This document shows, piece after piece, positions 27,239 to 36,444 of a DNA stretch of 64,000 nt (position 1 is its first letter; every line of letters starts with the position of its first letter). Under the pieces are notes generated by a model. It did no database searches, had not been told where the DNA came from, and saw only the letters and a list, made by a program, of their open reading frames with translations. The translations under genes were made by a program, and so were the position numbers. The stretch lies in the NCBI RefSeq assembly GCF_026167525.1, contig NZ_CP110679.1, forward strand, positions 2,591,501-2,655,500, in the 5' to 3' direction. Source of the DNA: Sphingomonas sp. M1-B02 (GTDB taxonomy: Bacteria; Pseudomonadota; Alphaproteobacteria; Sphingomonadales; Sphingomonadaceae).

Positions 27239-27278
27239 AATAGAAAGTCCCGGTGATGGGCTGTCAATCACTCGATTG
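27239..27278 (-). promoter_or_regulatory. Promoter of the MarR gene with an overlapping palindromic operator
   Basis: On the minus strand a consensus TTGACA (27262-27267) is followed after 17 bases by TCTATT (27239-27244). The palindrome CAATC-gagt-GATTG (27265-27278) overlaps the -35 box. MarR-family repressors often bind ATTG/CAAT-type dyads in their own promoter, so autoregulation is likely but inferred. Confidence 0.5.
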
Positions 27279-27327
27279 GCATGGTTCTGACGCCACGCCG
27301 CTCGTTGAGCACGCTCATACGCCTCGT

Positions 27328-28290
27328 TCAGGAGCCGCCGCGATGTTCGATCGTCCAGCCCGGCGTGCACTCCGGGCAGCTACCGTCGAACCAGCGTCCG
27401 GCAGCGCGATCGCCTTTCAGCCTGAAGTCGAGCCATTTCACGACCAGCGCGGCACCCTGGCCGCCATGGGGCGTGCCGAAGGTGCCGCCATGCCCGACGG
27501 GCAGGTTTGCGACCACGACCGGGATGTGCGTGATGCGACGAAAGTCGTCCATGCCGTTGGGATAAGCGATGTCGGTGGGGCCGCCGAGCACGTAGAGCGC
27601 AGAGCCCTTGAGATCGAGCAGCCGTTCCTTGCCGATCTTGACCGAACTGCGACCCTCGCGCCCCGGATTGTAGACGCCGCTGTTCATCACGATCGTGGTG
27701 GTGACGCGCGGATCGCGCGAGGCGTCGATCGCCTGGAGGCCACCGCAGCTATGCCCGGAGACCGCGATCTTGCCGAGGTCCAGCCGATTGCGAAGCGGGC
27801 TGCCGCTGCGGCCATTCTCGGCCACGGCCCAGTCGATCGCGTCGATCATCTGCTGGGTTGTGGTCTGGTCGAGATTGGCTCCGGGCGGGCCGCCCCGCGC
27901 GACACCGGGCCCCGATTTGATTGTGCCGAGGGCAACGGCAAGATAGCCGTGCGACGCGATCTCGAGCAGGTGCAGCCGCGCGCTGGCGCCGTCGGACGAG
28001 CATCCGCCGTTGCCGAACACATAGACCGGCATCCGCCGCCCTTTCAGCGCCGCGAGGTTGCGAGGCTGGTAGACGACATGGTTGGGTAGCGAGGCGACCT
28101 CCTGCTTGAAGGCGGGGTAGGGGCCGGTGCCCGGCATGTCGGGTAGCGGCGGTCCGGGCGGCGGGCCCGGCGGAAGCGGGGCGGGCCGGGCTGGCGGAGC
28201 CGACTGCGGAGCGACATCCTGTCCCGCGGCGATCGAAGGCGCGGTAATCGAAGTCAGAGCGGCGATGGTTGCGACGAGCAGCTTGGACAT
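27328..28290 (-). CDS. Secreted alpha/beta hydrolase, paralogue A
   Basis: The start at 28290 is supported by GGGAGGA 7 bases upstream and by the signal peptide 'MSKLLVATIAALTSITAPSIAAGQ'. The 320-residue protein has a Pro-rich linker (about 35-55), then an alpha/beta hydrolase domain with the nucleophile elbow 'VSGHSCGGLQAID', a GNGGC motif before it ('VFGNGGCSSDGAS'), and 'GHGGTFGTPHGGQG', likely to hold the catalytic His. It ends with a CxxC-like 'SCPECTPGW'. It is clearly paralogous to the gene at 32737-33681. It is the last gene of an operon with an esterase and a TonB receptor, so it probably hydrolyses an imported or periplasmic ester. Confidence 0.88.
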   Translation of the reverse strand: MSKLLVATIAALTSITAPSIAAGQDVAPQSAPPARPAPLPPGPPPGPPLPDMPGTGPYPAFKQEVASLPNHVVYQPRNLAALKGRRMPVYVFGNGGCSSDGASARLHLLEIASHGYLAVALGTIKSGPGVARGGPPGANLDQTTTQQMIDAIDWAVAENGRSGSPLRNRLDLGKIAVSGHSCGGLQAIDASRDPRVTTTIVMNSGVYNPGREGRSSVKIGKERLLDLKGSALYVLGGPTDIAYPNGMDDFRRITHIPVVVANLPVGHGGTFGTPHGGQGAALVVKWLDFRLKGDRAAGRWFDGSCPECTPGWTIEHRGGS

Positions 28291-28313
28291 GATGCGATCC
28301 TCCCTTGTTCTGG

Positions 28314-29942
28314 TTATTTGAGCGGCAGCTTGATCGTCGGATTGCCCCGTAGCCGCTGCCGTTCGAAAAATTCGAAGATCGACGGCAGGCTGGCGCCGAA
28401 GGTCTGGCCATGGTTGACCGACGGCGTTTCGAGATAGGTGACGCCGATGCCGCGGATCAGAAGGTCCGCCGCCAATTTGCGGTCCGCCGCCAGCGAGGGC
28501 GGATCGCCTTCGCCCTGGACGATCATCACGCCCATGCCGCGCAGCCGCTCCAGATCGTAGCCATCGACGAAGAAGGGGCCCGCCGATGCCGCGGCGCCGG
28601 CCCACAGCGCGCGATGCTTGTGCGCGAGATACCAGGTGCCGCCACCGCCCATCGAATGGCCGGTCACGAACATGCGCTTGCGATCAGCGCCATATTCGGT
28701 CGCGATCCGATCGAGCGCGGTCAGCGCGTCCTTCTCGCTCAGCTCCAGCATGCGCGCGCGTTCGGGCCCGCCGACCGCTCGGCCCTCCTTGGTTGTCGAT
28801 CCATATACGGAGGGCAAGGTGATCGGGCTGCCCCAGGCGCCGACCGGACGGTAGCCGAAGGGCGAGACGACGATATAGCCGTAGCGCTCGGCCAGCTTGC
28901 CGAACTTGCCGCCATCGACTTCGAGCATTTCATTTTCGTCGCCGCCGCCGCCGTGGAGCGCGAGGACGATCGGCAGTGCGGTGCCGGGCTTCCACGTCGT
29001 CGGCACATAGATGCGCAGCGGCATCAGTTCGTCTGCGCCCGAAAGCCGATATGCACGGCGCTGGTCGCCGACTCCGTGACGGATCGGGTCAAGTCCTGCC
29101 TCGAGCGCGGTCAGCACATCGTCGGACCGCGTCAGCCGGTCGGCCAGTGGCGGTCGTTCCAGTTCGCGCTGTCCCGATGCCACCGATTTCGCGAGCGCAT
29201 AGGGATAGCGCACCGTCGCGGCCGCATCCTCGCTTGCCTTGACCGCGGCGAGGCGCCGCTCGGCACGGGCTTCTGCCGATGCCAGATCGCGGACCACATC
29301 GACCTGCGCGCTGCTGCGGGCAAGCGATGCGCCGTCGACGACGATTTCGGAGATGAAGGCGTAGCGCCCCGTCGCCATGGCCGCGGGAATTGCAACGGTG
29401 ACGGTTTCGGTGCGGCGCGCGACCAGGGGTTTCTCGCCGAGCGAGATCGCCGGTCCGCCGCGGCGCTCCAGCGAAAGGCGCAGGCGGGCGCCGGGCGGGG
29501 TTACGGCTTCGTAGCTCGCGCCTATCTTCATCGCGACCGGTCGCGCCGCATCGAGAATCGGGGTGCGCGGTGCCACGTCGAGCGAAGAGGCAAAGGCTTG
29601 AGCCGGGGTCCAGGGAGTCCCGGCCAACGCCGCGCGCGCCTCAGCCAGCCCGCGCTGCGCCGCCGCAGTGCGCCCCGCCGCGGCATCTTTCTCCGCTGCA
29701 TCGAGAATGGCGGCAACGCGGCTTTTCTCTGCCTCCGCCATCGGCTGCGCCGCTAGAAGTTGGCGCAGGGTGCGGACCGACGCGGGGGGTGCGCCGCGCC
29801 GCGCCGCCATCATCCGCAGGAATTCGATCGGGAAATCCTGTGCCAGCGCGGCCGGCGGGGCGCAGAACCCTGCCAGCAGCGCGATCGCGATCCCGCGCGT
29901 CAGGGCGGATCGCAGCCTGGGCCGCGCCGGCATCGCGCTCAC
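28314..29942 (-). CDS. Secreted esterase, alpha/beta hydrolase (PHB-depolymerase/feruloyl esterase type)
   Basis: The 542-residue protein has a signal peptide ('GIAIALLAGFCAPPAALAQ'), a helical and beta N-terminal region to about residue 270, and a C-terminal hydrolase domain. That domain has the oxyanion motif 'LALHGGGGDENEML', nucleophile elbow 'FVTGHSMGGGGTWYLAHKH' and catalytic His in 'SVNHGQTFG'. The GTG at 29942 overlaps the receptor stop codon (GTGA); an ATG at 29933 is also possible. The family includes esterases acting on feruloyl, acetyl-xylan or polyester substrates. It lies between the TonB receptor gene and a hydrolase gene in one operon. Confidence 0.85.
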   Translation of the reverse strand: MSAMPARPRLRSALTRGIAIALLAGFCAPPAALAQDFPIEFLRMMAARRGAPPASVRTLRQLLAAQPMAEAEKSRVAAILDAAEKDAAAGRTAAAQRGLAEARAALAGTPWTPAQAFASSLDVAPRTPILDAARPVAMKIGASYEAVTPPGARLRLSLERRGGPAISLGEKPLVARRTETVTVAIPAAMATGRYAFISEIVVDGASLARSSAQVDVVRDLASAEARAERRLAAVKASEDAAATVRYPYALAKSVASGQRELERPPLADRLTRSDDVLTALEAGLDPIRHGVGDQRRAYRLSGADELMPLRIYVPTTWKPGTALPIVLALHGGGGDENEMLEVDGGKFGKLAERYGYIVVSPFGYRPVGAWGSPITLPSVYGSTTKEGRAVGGPERARMLELSEKDALTALDRIATEYGADRKRMFVTGHSMGGGGTWYLAHKHRALWAGAAASAGPFFVDGYDLERLRGMGVMIVQGEGDPPSLAADRKLAADLLIRGIGVTYLETPSVNHGQTFGASLPSIFEFFERQRLRGNPTIKLPLK

Positions 29943-32680
29943 CAGCGCTTCGTGAGGGTGAGCGACAGCTGGCGACCGATCGCGCTGGCGGTCGTGCCGT
30001 CGAAGCCGCTCGTGCCATTGATGACGACGGGGGGGGCTTCATCGAGCAGGTTCTGGACCGCGACGCTGACACGGACGCCGTCCAGGGCGCCGCGCGCACC
30101 CTTGAGGGTGAAGCCCGCGCTGACGTCGATCGTCTCCAGCGGCCGGGCCAGCACGTTCGGCGTGATCGCGGTGTTCACATAATCGCCGCCATAATTGTAG
30201 AAGAAGTTGAGCGACGTCCCCTCGTCCAGCCAGGTCAGGCTGGCGCGGCCCCGCGACCGCAGCGAATTCTCGAACGTGTCCACCAGCTCGCGCACCGGGG
30301 TGCCCGGGAAGGTCTGTTGCTTGACGCTGAAGACTTCGCTGTGGGTGACCCGCGCGACGAAGGTGCCGACGCTGGTCGGCAGCGAATATCGGATATCGAC
30401 ATCCAGACCGTCCTGATCGACCGAGCCGACATTGTTGCGCCGCTGATCGATGAAGACGCCGACGGTGCTCGGATCGATCGGTGCCGAAACCAGGAAGCCT
30501 GTGTTGAACAGATCCTGGATGAAAGCAGCGCTCGGATTGCGGACGATGAAGTTGCTGAACACATCCTCGTTCTGCAGGCTGGCGCCGATGCCCAGGATCC
30601 GGTCGCGATACTTTACGCGATAATAATTGGCCGAAACGTTGAAGCCGTCGAAGAAGGAGGGCGAGAAGTCGAAGCCGACCGAAAGCGTCTTGGCCTTTTC
30701 CGGTTTCAGGTTCGGATTGCTGCCCGTGTACGTTACCTGATTGATCAGCGCATTGTTGTTGCGCGGATCGGGGACCGCGCCGACGAACAGGAAGTTCAAA
30801 TTGCCGGTGTCCACGAGCGATGGCGCGCGGAACGACGTGCCGTAAGTGCCGCGCAGCGAGAAGCCCTGCACGGGTTCCCACACGACCGCGACCTTCGGAT
30901 TGGTGGTCGAGCCGAAGTCCGAATATTTGTCATAGCGTACCGCGCCGGACAGGGTCAGGCGGCGGATCAGCGGGATATTGTTTTCGGTCCCGACCAACGG
31001 CACGAACAATTCGCCATAGGTCGACGTGATGCTGCGATGGTTGGTCTCGTCGTTGGTGACCGAGGGCGTGTTGGTCCGCGAGAGAACGCTCTGATATTCC
31101 TGATAGCGGAACGAGCCGTCGTCATAGCTCGCGCCGAGCGCCGCGCGGACCGACCCGCCGGGAAGATCGAACAAGGGGCCGTCGATCTTGGCTTCGAAAT
31201 GCTTGTTCTTGGTCCAGGTCCGCTGCTGGCGGAAGCCGATGATCCGCGAATAGATTTCGTCGCTGATCGGGCCGCCGAATACGTTGAGCGCCGTCGTCGG
31301 GTTCGAATCGGCGAGCGCCGCGGCGAGCGCGAAATTGTTGAGCTGCTCGCTGTTGAGGCCGCTGACGCCGGTGTCCCAGGCATAAGAAGTATAGGCGTCG
31401 AGCTGCCAATCGCCGAACATATCCCACAGCAGGCCGGTCGCCACTTGGCCCGAAGTCACCTTGGAGACGCTCTGTGCCGCGGCGCGGGGCAGGCGATATT
31501 CCACCGTCTCGTTCGCGCCGGGGGCGACGCCGGCCACGCCGCGGATGTAGAAGGGATTGGTCGCGGGCACCGAGAAGCTGCCCCCCAGCGGCGCGCCGTC
31601 GGTCTTGACCGTGCGCTTGGAGCCGAAGCCTTCGGCCCAGACTTCGATGTCGGGGCTGATATCATAGCGGCCACTGACGAACAGATTATAGCGCTGCTGC
31701 TCGGGCAGGAAATCGCCGACCAACCCGGCATCGTAGCGGTTGGCCTCGCCGGTGAGTGACGGCAGCGGACGGCGGACGCCGCCGACCACCAGATTCGGCA
31801 CAAGCGCCTGCGTCGAGCGCTGGTCCGTGCCGCCGCGGCTGCGCAGATCGTTGCTCAGGAACGGCCGGTCTGCGCGATCCAGGTCGCTGCGGAAATTATA
31901 CTCGAATGCCGCGAAGAGCTCGCCATTGGTCCATTTCTTGCCGACATTCTGGGTAAAGACATATTCGCTCAGGCCCTCGGCATAGCCGACGCGCGCCGAT
32001 GTCTCGGCACCGGTGAAGCCGCGGCGGGTGATGATGTTGACGACCCCCGCCACCGCGTCGGCGCCGTAGATTGCGGAATTGCCGTCGAGGACGACTTCGA
32101 GTCGCTCGGTCGCGCTGGTCGGAATCACCGAGGGATCGGCGAGCGCGCGCAGAATGCCGCCGGGGGCGAGACGGCGTCCGTTGAGCAGCAGCAAGGTCGC
32201 CTCTGGGCCAAGGCCGCGCAGATTGATCGCCGAGATGCGCGACGAGTTCGCCGCGGCATCCTGGCCACCGCCGGTGCGCGATTCGTCGGGGCCGATGTTC
32301 AGCACCACGGGCAGGGTGCGCGCCGCTTGGGCGAGGGTGGAGGCGCCGCTCGCCTCGATCGCGGCGCGGTCGACCTGGACCGCAGGCGAGCCGACTGCCG
32401 CGACTCCGCGGATGCTGGTTCCGGTCACGACGATGTCTTCCGCGGTGCCTTCGTCCTGGGCTACGGGGTCGACCTGCGCCGTTGCTTCGGGCACGCTTTG
32501 CGTCATCGAGACGGGGCCGGCCGGTGCGTTCGCGGAGGCAGGCGCGCTGCGCCCAGGATCCTGGTTGGTGCCCGTGCCGCTTTGTGCGAGTGCCGGTGCC
32601 GCAGCCAGCAGCAAAGCAGCGCTGCTGAGCGCGGTCGAAGTCTTCAGCGCGCGCGACGTCCTACGATAGTCGATCATCAT
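29939..32680 (-). CDS. TonB-dependent outer-membrane receptor (ester locus)
   Basis: The 913-residue product starts at the ATG at 32680, with GGAG 7 bases upstream and a signal peptide ending 'LLLAAAPALAQ'. A TonB-box-like 'EDIVVTG' precedes the plug domain ('QVDRAAIEASGASTLAQAARTLPVVLN', 'AINLRGLGPEATLLLLNGRRLAP', 'IYGADAVAGVVNIITRRGF'). The barrel follows and ends with aromatic 'LSLTLTKRW'. It resembles the large sphingomonad receptors without a secretin-like N-terminal extension. Its neighbours are three secreted hydrolases and a tannase, so it probably imports a plant phenolic ester or its product. Confidence 0.96.
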   Translation of the reverse strand: MMIDYRRTSRALKTSTALSSAALLLAAAPALAQSGTGTNQDPGRSAPASANAPAGPVSMTQSVPEATAQVDPVAQDEGTAEDIVVTGTSIRGVAAVGSPAVQVDRAAIEASGASTLAQAARTLPVVLNIGPDESRTGGGQDAAANSSRISAINLRGLGPEATLLLLNGRRLAPGGILRALADPSVIPTSATERLEVVLDGNSAIYGADAVAGVVNIITRRGFTGAETSARVGYAEGLSEYVFTQNVGKKWTNGELFAAFEYNFRSDLDRADRPFLSNDLRSRGGTDQRSTQALVPNLVVGGVRRPLPSLTGEANRYDAGLVGDFLPEQQRYNLFVSGRYDISPDIEVWAEGFGSKRTVKTDGAPLGGSFSVPATNPFYIRGVAGVAPGANETVEYRLPRAAAQSVSKVTSGQVATGLLWDMFGDWQLDAYTSYAWDTGVSGLNSEQLNNFALAAALADSNPTTALNVFGGPISDEIYSRIIGFRQQRTWTKNKHFEAKIDGPLFDLPGGSVRAALGASYDDGSFRYQEYQSVLSRTNTPSVTNDETNHRSITSTYGELFVPLVGTENNIPLIRRLTLSGAVRYDKYSDFGSTTNPKVAVVWEPVQGFSLRGTYGTSFRAPSLVDTGNLNFLFVGAVPDPRNNNALINQVTYTGSNPNLKPEKAKTLSVGFDFSPSFFDGFNVSANYYRVKYRDRILGIGASLQNEDVFSNFIVRNPSAAFIQDLFNTGFLVSAPIDPSTVGVFIDQRRNNVGSVDQDGLDVDIRYSLPTSVGTFVARVTHSEVFSVKQQTFPGTPVRELVDTFENSLRSRGRASLTWLDEGTSLNFFYNYGGDYVNTAITPNVLARPLETIDVSAGFTLKGARGALDGVRVSVAVQNLLDEAPPVVINGTSGFDGTTASAIGRQLSLTLTKRW

Positions 32681-32736
32681 TATCCTACTCCATAATAGCT
32701 TGTTTTTATTGTTGAAACCTGGAAATCGGCGGTTGC

Positions 32737-33681
32737 CTACAGCGCCTTGCTGCGGATCACCCAGCGCGGATTCGCGCAAAGGCCGCAGTCCGGCCCGCGG
32801 AACAGTCCGGCCGCCTTCGTCGAGCCCTTGAGGTGCCAGTCGAGCCAGGCGACGACGACGCCGGCATATTCCCCGCCATTGGGCAGGCGGAAGGTGCCGC
32901 CATGGCCAACGCCGCGCAGCCAGGCGAGCATGACCGGCACGTGGGCGATCTTCTCGAAATCGTCGGTGGCGTTGGGAAATGCGATGTCGGTGGCGTCGCC
33001 GGGCAGATAGGCAATCGGACCATGGACTTTGAGCAGATCGGCCTTGGTCAGGGCGCGGCCGCCGGCCATGTCGGTGCCCTTGGGCGGCATCCCGCTGTTC
33101 ATCACCAGCGTGGTGGCGACGCGCTTGTCGGCCGACGCTTCGATCGCCTGTATCCCGCCGCACGAATGGCCGGCCACCGCGATCCGCGCGGGATCAATAT
33201 GCCCCGCCAGCGGACTGCCGGCGCGCTTCGATTCGGCGACGGCCCAGTCGATCGCCTTGATCAGATGCGGCGTCTGAGTCGCGGGCGGCGGCAGGACCCG
33301 GGGCACGCCTCCGCGCGGTCCCTCCGGCGCGGCACCGGGGACGGGCGGCAAGGTCGTGAAGCTCTGCTTGGGGTCCACGACGCCGGCGGCAATCACCAGA
33401 TATCCGTAGGACGCGATTTCGGTCAGGAAGGGACGCGCGGAGTTGCCGGCATTGGCGCAGCCGCCATTGCCCCAGATCAGGACGGGCAGCATGGCGCCCG
33501 CCGCCGCCAGGTCGCTCGGGCGATAGATCGTATGTTCGGGGAGGGTCGCATCCTCCACCATGACCGCCTTGTACGGCCCGGATCCGAGCGCGAGGCTGCC
33601 CGGCGGCTGGACGGCGACTTGCGCTGCCACGGGCGTCGCAAACAAAGCGATCGCAGCAACTAACCCGATGATCCGGACCAT
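32737..33681 (-). CDS. Secreted alpha/beta hydrolase, paralogue B
   Basis: The start at 33681 is supported by GGAGGGG 5 bases upstream and by the signal peptide 'MVRIIGLVAAIALFATPVAAQ'. The 314-residue protein shares with paralogue A the motifs 'WGNGGCANAGNSARPFLTEIASYGYLVIA', 'VAGHSCGGIQAIEAS' (nucleophile Ser), 'VGHGGTFRLPNGG' and a C-terminal 'CGLCANPRW'. It is the first gene of the minus-strand operon, followed by the TonB receptor, and is divergent from the tannase gene. Two related enzymes in one locus suggest substrates that differ slightly, for example in the acyl or aromatic group. Confidence 0.88.
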   Translation of the reverse strand: MVRIIGLVAAIALFATPVAAQVAVQPPGSLALGSGPYKAVMVEDATLPEHTIYRPSDLAAAGAMLPVLIWGNGGCANAGNSARPFLTEIASYGYLVIAAGVVDPKQSFTTLPPVPGAAPEGPRGGVPRVLPPPATQTPHLIKAIDWAVAESKRAGSPLAGHIDPARIAVAGHSCGGIQAIEASADKRVATTLVMNSGMPPKGTDMAGGRALTKADLLKVHGPIAYLPGDATDIAFPNATDDFEKIAHVPVMLAWLRGVGHGGTFRLPNGGEYAGVVVAWLDWHLKGSTKAAGLFRGPDCGLCANPRWVIRSKAL

Positions 33682-33851
33682 GCTGTCCCCTCCTGAGTTG
33701 GAACGACATTGGTGCCGATCCTCATTTTCGGTCAGCCTAATCAAATGCGGTGGAATCACAACAGTTGTTTTTTAGAGTTAATAGTGGAATGTCCTGCCAC
33801 TGAAATCCGGGCCTACCCGCATGCACCGGCTAAAAAGGGATGGGAGAGATC
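33682..33851. promoter_or_regulatory. Divergent promoter region between hydrolase B and tannase
   Basis: The 170 bases must contain both promoters. An 11-base palindrome, ACAACAGTTGT (33758-33768), lies near the middle beside a T-run, and AGTGG/CCACT arms occur at 33783-33801. These are candidate regulator sites. I cannot assign exact -35/-10 boxes with confidence. Confidence 0.35.
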
Positions 33852-35411
33852 ATGCTGAAACAGGCGATTGTGCTGGCCTTTGCGGCGACTTCCTTGTCGG
33901 CGCCCCTTCCGGCGGAGCAGGCCGGGATAGATCCGGCGCTGCAGGCCGAATGCGCGGCTATCGGTCGCTTGAAGATCGCCGATGTGGCGATCGAATCGAG
34001 CAGCCCGCAGGGCCCCGGAGTCGGCTGGGCAGCAGGGATGCCGGCGGGCGGGCGGATGCAGCCGGCGGCGGTGTCGCGCGGATTCTGCCGCGTGCAGGGC
34101 AAGATCGAGGGCAGCATCGCGTTCGAGCTGTGGCTGCCAGCGCGCGCCGAGTGGAACGGCAAGTTCCTCGGCGCAGGCGTAGGCGGCGCGGCGGGCACGT
34201 TCAACTATAGCGATTTGCCGCGCGGGGTGAGCCGAGGCTATGCGGCAGCGACGACCGACACGGGTCACAAGATCAGCGATCCGGCCTGGATGCTTGATGC
34301 GGCCGCGCGCGACAATTACACCCACCGCGCCAATCACCTGCTGGCGGTGAAATCCAAGGCGATCGTGCAGGCGGCCTATGGAGCGGCGCCGAAGCATTCC
34401 TATTTCATCGGCTGTTCGGGCGGCGGCCGGCAGGGCCTGAAGGAACTCCAGCGTTACCCGGCCGACTATGACGGCATTCTGACCGGCGCCAATGGCCCGC
34501 GGACGCCGGAGATGACCACGCGGCGGATGTGGGAGATCCTGCAGCGCGACGCCAATCCAAACCTGATGAAGGCGGGCGATTGGCAGTTGATCGCCGATGC
34601 CGGACGCCAATCCTGCGATGCCGCCGATGGCGTGGCCGACGGGCTGGTCGAAGATCCGCGTCAGTGCAATTTCCGTATCGCATCGCTGACCTGCAGGCCC
34701 GGTCAGACGGGATCCTGCCTTTCGAGCGAGCAGGTTCGCTTCGCCGAACGAATCTATGCCCCGCTGCGTGACGAAAAGGGACGCGCCATCGACGGGGGAC
34801 TTTTGACCGGTGTGCTGGTCGATAGCGGCCGATCGCAGCTGGCGCTGGGCACCTTCGGGCAGGCGATCCGCGGCACGCGCGACTGGAAAGGGGAGGGCTT
34901 CTCGGTCGCGCGTGATCTCGCGGCGATCGATCGTGTGATGCCGGAGCTGCGGGCCGATAGCACCGATCTCTCGGCGTTTCGTCGGCGCGGCGGCAAGCTG
35001 ATCCAATATACCGGCTGGCTGGACGGTGCGGTCGCCGCCCGCATGGTGGTCGATTATCATACCGCCCTGACCCGCGCGGCAGGGGGCGCCAAATCGGCTG
35101 CCAATTTCTCCCGGCTATACATGCTGCCGGACGTGCATCATTGCGCGGGTGGCCCGGGGCCGGACCAGATCGGCGGCTCCGGCCGCGACGCGCCGGTGGT
35201 GGATTCGCGGCACGATCTGCTTACCGCGCTCGAACAATGGGTCGAACAGGGCCGCGCGCCAGGCGAGATGGTCGCTTCGAAGGTCGAGGGTGGCGCGGTA
35301 TCCCGCACGCATCTGATCTGCCCTTTTCCTAAGCGTGCAGTGTATCGTGGCGGTCCGGTGGGCCGCGCCGAATCCTTTCGTTGCGAAGCGCCGAAGGTGA
35401 GGGCCAGCTAG
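33852..35411 (+). CDS. Tannase/feruloyl esterase family protein
   Basis: The 519-residue secreted protein starts at the ATG at 33852 (GGGAGAG upstream; signal peptide 'MLKQAIVLAFAATSLSAPLPA'). Tannase-family enzymes hydrolyse galloyl, feruloyl and related phenolic esters. The family's CS-D-HC active site is visible: nucleophile Ser189 beside Cys188 in 'YFIGCSGGGRQGLKELQ', Asp probably in 'TGWLDGAVA', and His430 beside Cys431 in 'LPDVHHCAGGPGPD'. In this family the two Cys form a disulfide that holds Ser and His together. It is divergent from the hydrolase/receptor operon and probably part of the same regulon. Confidence 0.94.
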   Translation: MLKQAIVLAFAATSLSAPLPAEQAGIDPALQAECAAIGRLKIADVAIESSSPQGPGVGWAAGMPAGGRMQPAAVSRGFCRVQGKIEGSIAFELWLPARAEWNGKFLGAGVGGAAGTFNYSDLPRGVSRGYAAATTDTGHKISDPAWMLDAAARDNYTHRANHLLAVKSKAIVQAAYGAAPKHSYFIGCSGGGRQGLKELQRYPADYDGILTGANGPRTPEMTTRRMWEILQRDANPNLMKAGDWQLIADAGRQSCDAADGVADGLVEDPRQCNFRIASLTCRPGQTGSCLSSEQVRFAERIYAPLRDEKGRAIDGGLLTGVLVDSGRSQLALGTFGQAIRGTRDWKGEGFSVARDLAAIDRVMPELRADSTDLSAFRRRGGKLIQYTGWLDGAVAARMVVDYHTALTRAAGGAKSAANFSRLYMLPDVHHCAGGPGPDQIGGSGRDAPVVDSRHDLLTALEQWVEQGRAPGEMVASKVEGGAVSRTHLICPFPKRAVYRGGPVGRAESFRCEAPKVRAS

Positions 35412-35847
35412 CGCCACTAGGTGCGAACCAGCAGTCCGTGCGGAACCAACTCATTCCGGCGACTGGACAAGCGCCGCATTGCCTCCCTATCCGAACCTCA
35501 TGGGAATCATCGCTACGATCATGGACAGTACCACGGGCCAGCCCATCCAGCGGATGAGCTTTGGTCGCATGCCCAAGCCCTGGGCGTCGTTCACGCTCGA
35601 AACCGGAGAACTCGTGAAAGCGGATCGGGTCGACGTCGGAAAGCCGGCGCCCGGTAAGGTCGTCGTTCCTGTATCCGTCTGGGTGACGCCCCGGAAGTCG
35701 CGCGCCGACTGAATCGCCTCGATTCCGATTCTCCGCTATTTCTCTTGGCCTACGGCGCTAGGCCGCCGAAGGTCGCGGCGGCCGAGCGGGCTGCCCGCGA
35801 TAGACCGCATCGTTAAGCCGGGCTCCTCCGACGGGTGCAATCCCGCG
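35412..35847. other. Region between tannase and Lrp-type genes
   Basis: Apart from the doubtful 70-codon ORF listed separately, I see no gene here. The remainder (35713-35847) is GC-rich without clear hairpin terminators. Confidence 0.4.
35500..35712 (+). CDS. Small hypothetical protein (70 aa), doubtful
   Basis: The frame from the ATG at 35500 encodes 'MGIIATIMDSTTGQPIQRMS...PGKVVVPVSVWVTPRKSRAD'. Its third codon positions are GC-rich as in real genes here, but no ribosome-binding site is visible and I recognise no family. A TTG at 35479 would add 7 residues. Confidence 0.3.
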   Translation: MGIIATIMDSTTGQPIQRMSFGRMPKPWASFTLETGELVKADRVDVGKPAPGKVVVPVSVWVTPRKSRAD

Positions 35848-36318
35848 CTAGGCGTCGGCGATTGGCAATTCCTGCGTCGATTTTATCTCCGAGAGCGCGA
35901 CGGTGGAGTTGATTTCCTGGATGCCGGGCAGCTTGCTGAGCTTCTCGAAGAAGAATTTTTCATAGGCGTCGATGTCGGTCGCGACGATTCGGAGCATGAA
36001 GTCGGTCTGGCCCATGAGAACATAGGCATCGAGCACTTCGGGGAAGGAGCGGATCGCTGCGCTGAACTCGTCGAGATTGGTGCGGCCGTGCGCGTTCAGC
36101 CGAACCTGGGCGAAGATATGGGCGTTGAGCCCTATCTTGCGCCGATCGATCACGGCGACGCGCGCGCGGATCACGCCCTCGCGCTCGAGCCGATCGATCC
36201 GGCGCCAGCACGGTGAGGCGGAGAGCCCCACCTTGGCGGCGATCTCCGCCGTCGTCTGGCTGGCGTCTCGCTGCACTTCGCGGATGATCCTGCGCTCGTA
36301 TCGGTCCAACTCGATCAT
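35848..36318 (-). CDS. Lrp/AsnC-family transcriptional regulator
   Basis: The 156-residue protein has an N-terminal HTH ('LDRYERRIIREVQRDASQTTAEIAAKVGLSASPCWRRIDRLEREGVIRARVAVIDRRKIGL') and a C-terminal RAM/AsnC effector domain ('FPEVLDAYVLMGQTDFMLRIVATDIDAYEKFFFEKLSKLPGI'). The ATG at 36318 is preferred over an in-frame TTG at 36336. It is divergent from the leucine-dehydrogenase-family gene across 126 bases and probably controls it in response to an amino acid. Confidence 0.94.
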   Translation of the reverse strand: MIELDRYERRIIREVQRDASQTTAEIAAKVGLSASPCWRRIDRLEREGVIRARVAVIDRRKIGLNAHIFAQVRLNAHGRTNLDEFSAAIRSFPEVLDAYVLMGQTDFMLRIVATDIDAYEKFFFEKLSKLPGIQEINSTVALSEIKSTQELPIADA

Positions 36319-36444
36319 TTCATTCCCAAACTCCAAGGTTGCAGGTGATTCCTACCTCAAATAGCTCGCATCCCGCCAGCCTTAGGTGACATTGTTCGGT
36401 CCAGCCGGGCCATAAGACGCCGACCGCAAGCAGAGGTAGGCACA

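Noticed and set aside
29939..33163. Extension of the TonB receptor upstream to 33163
   Set aside because: The added part is an out-of-frame overlap with the hydrolase B gene; the signal peptide and ribosome-binding site place the start at 32680.
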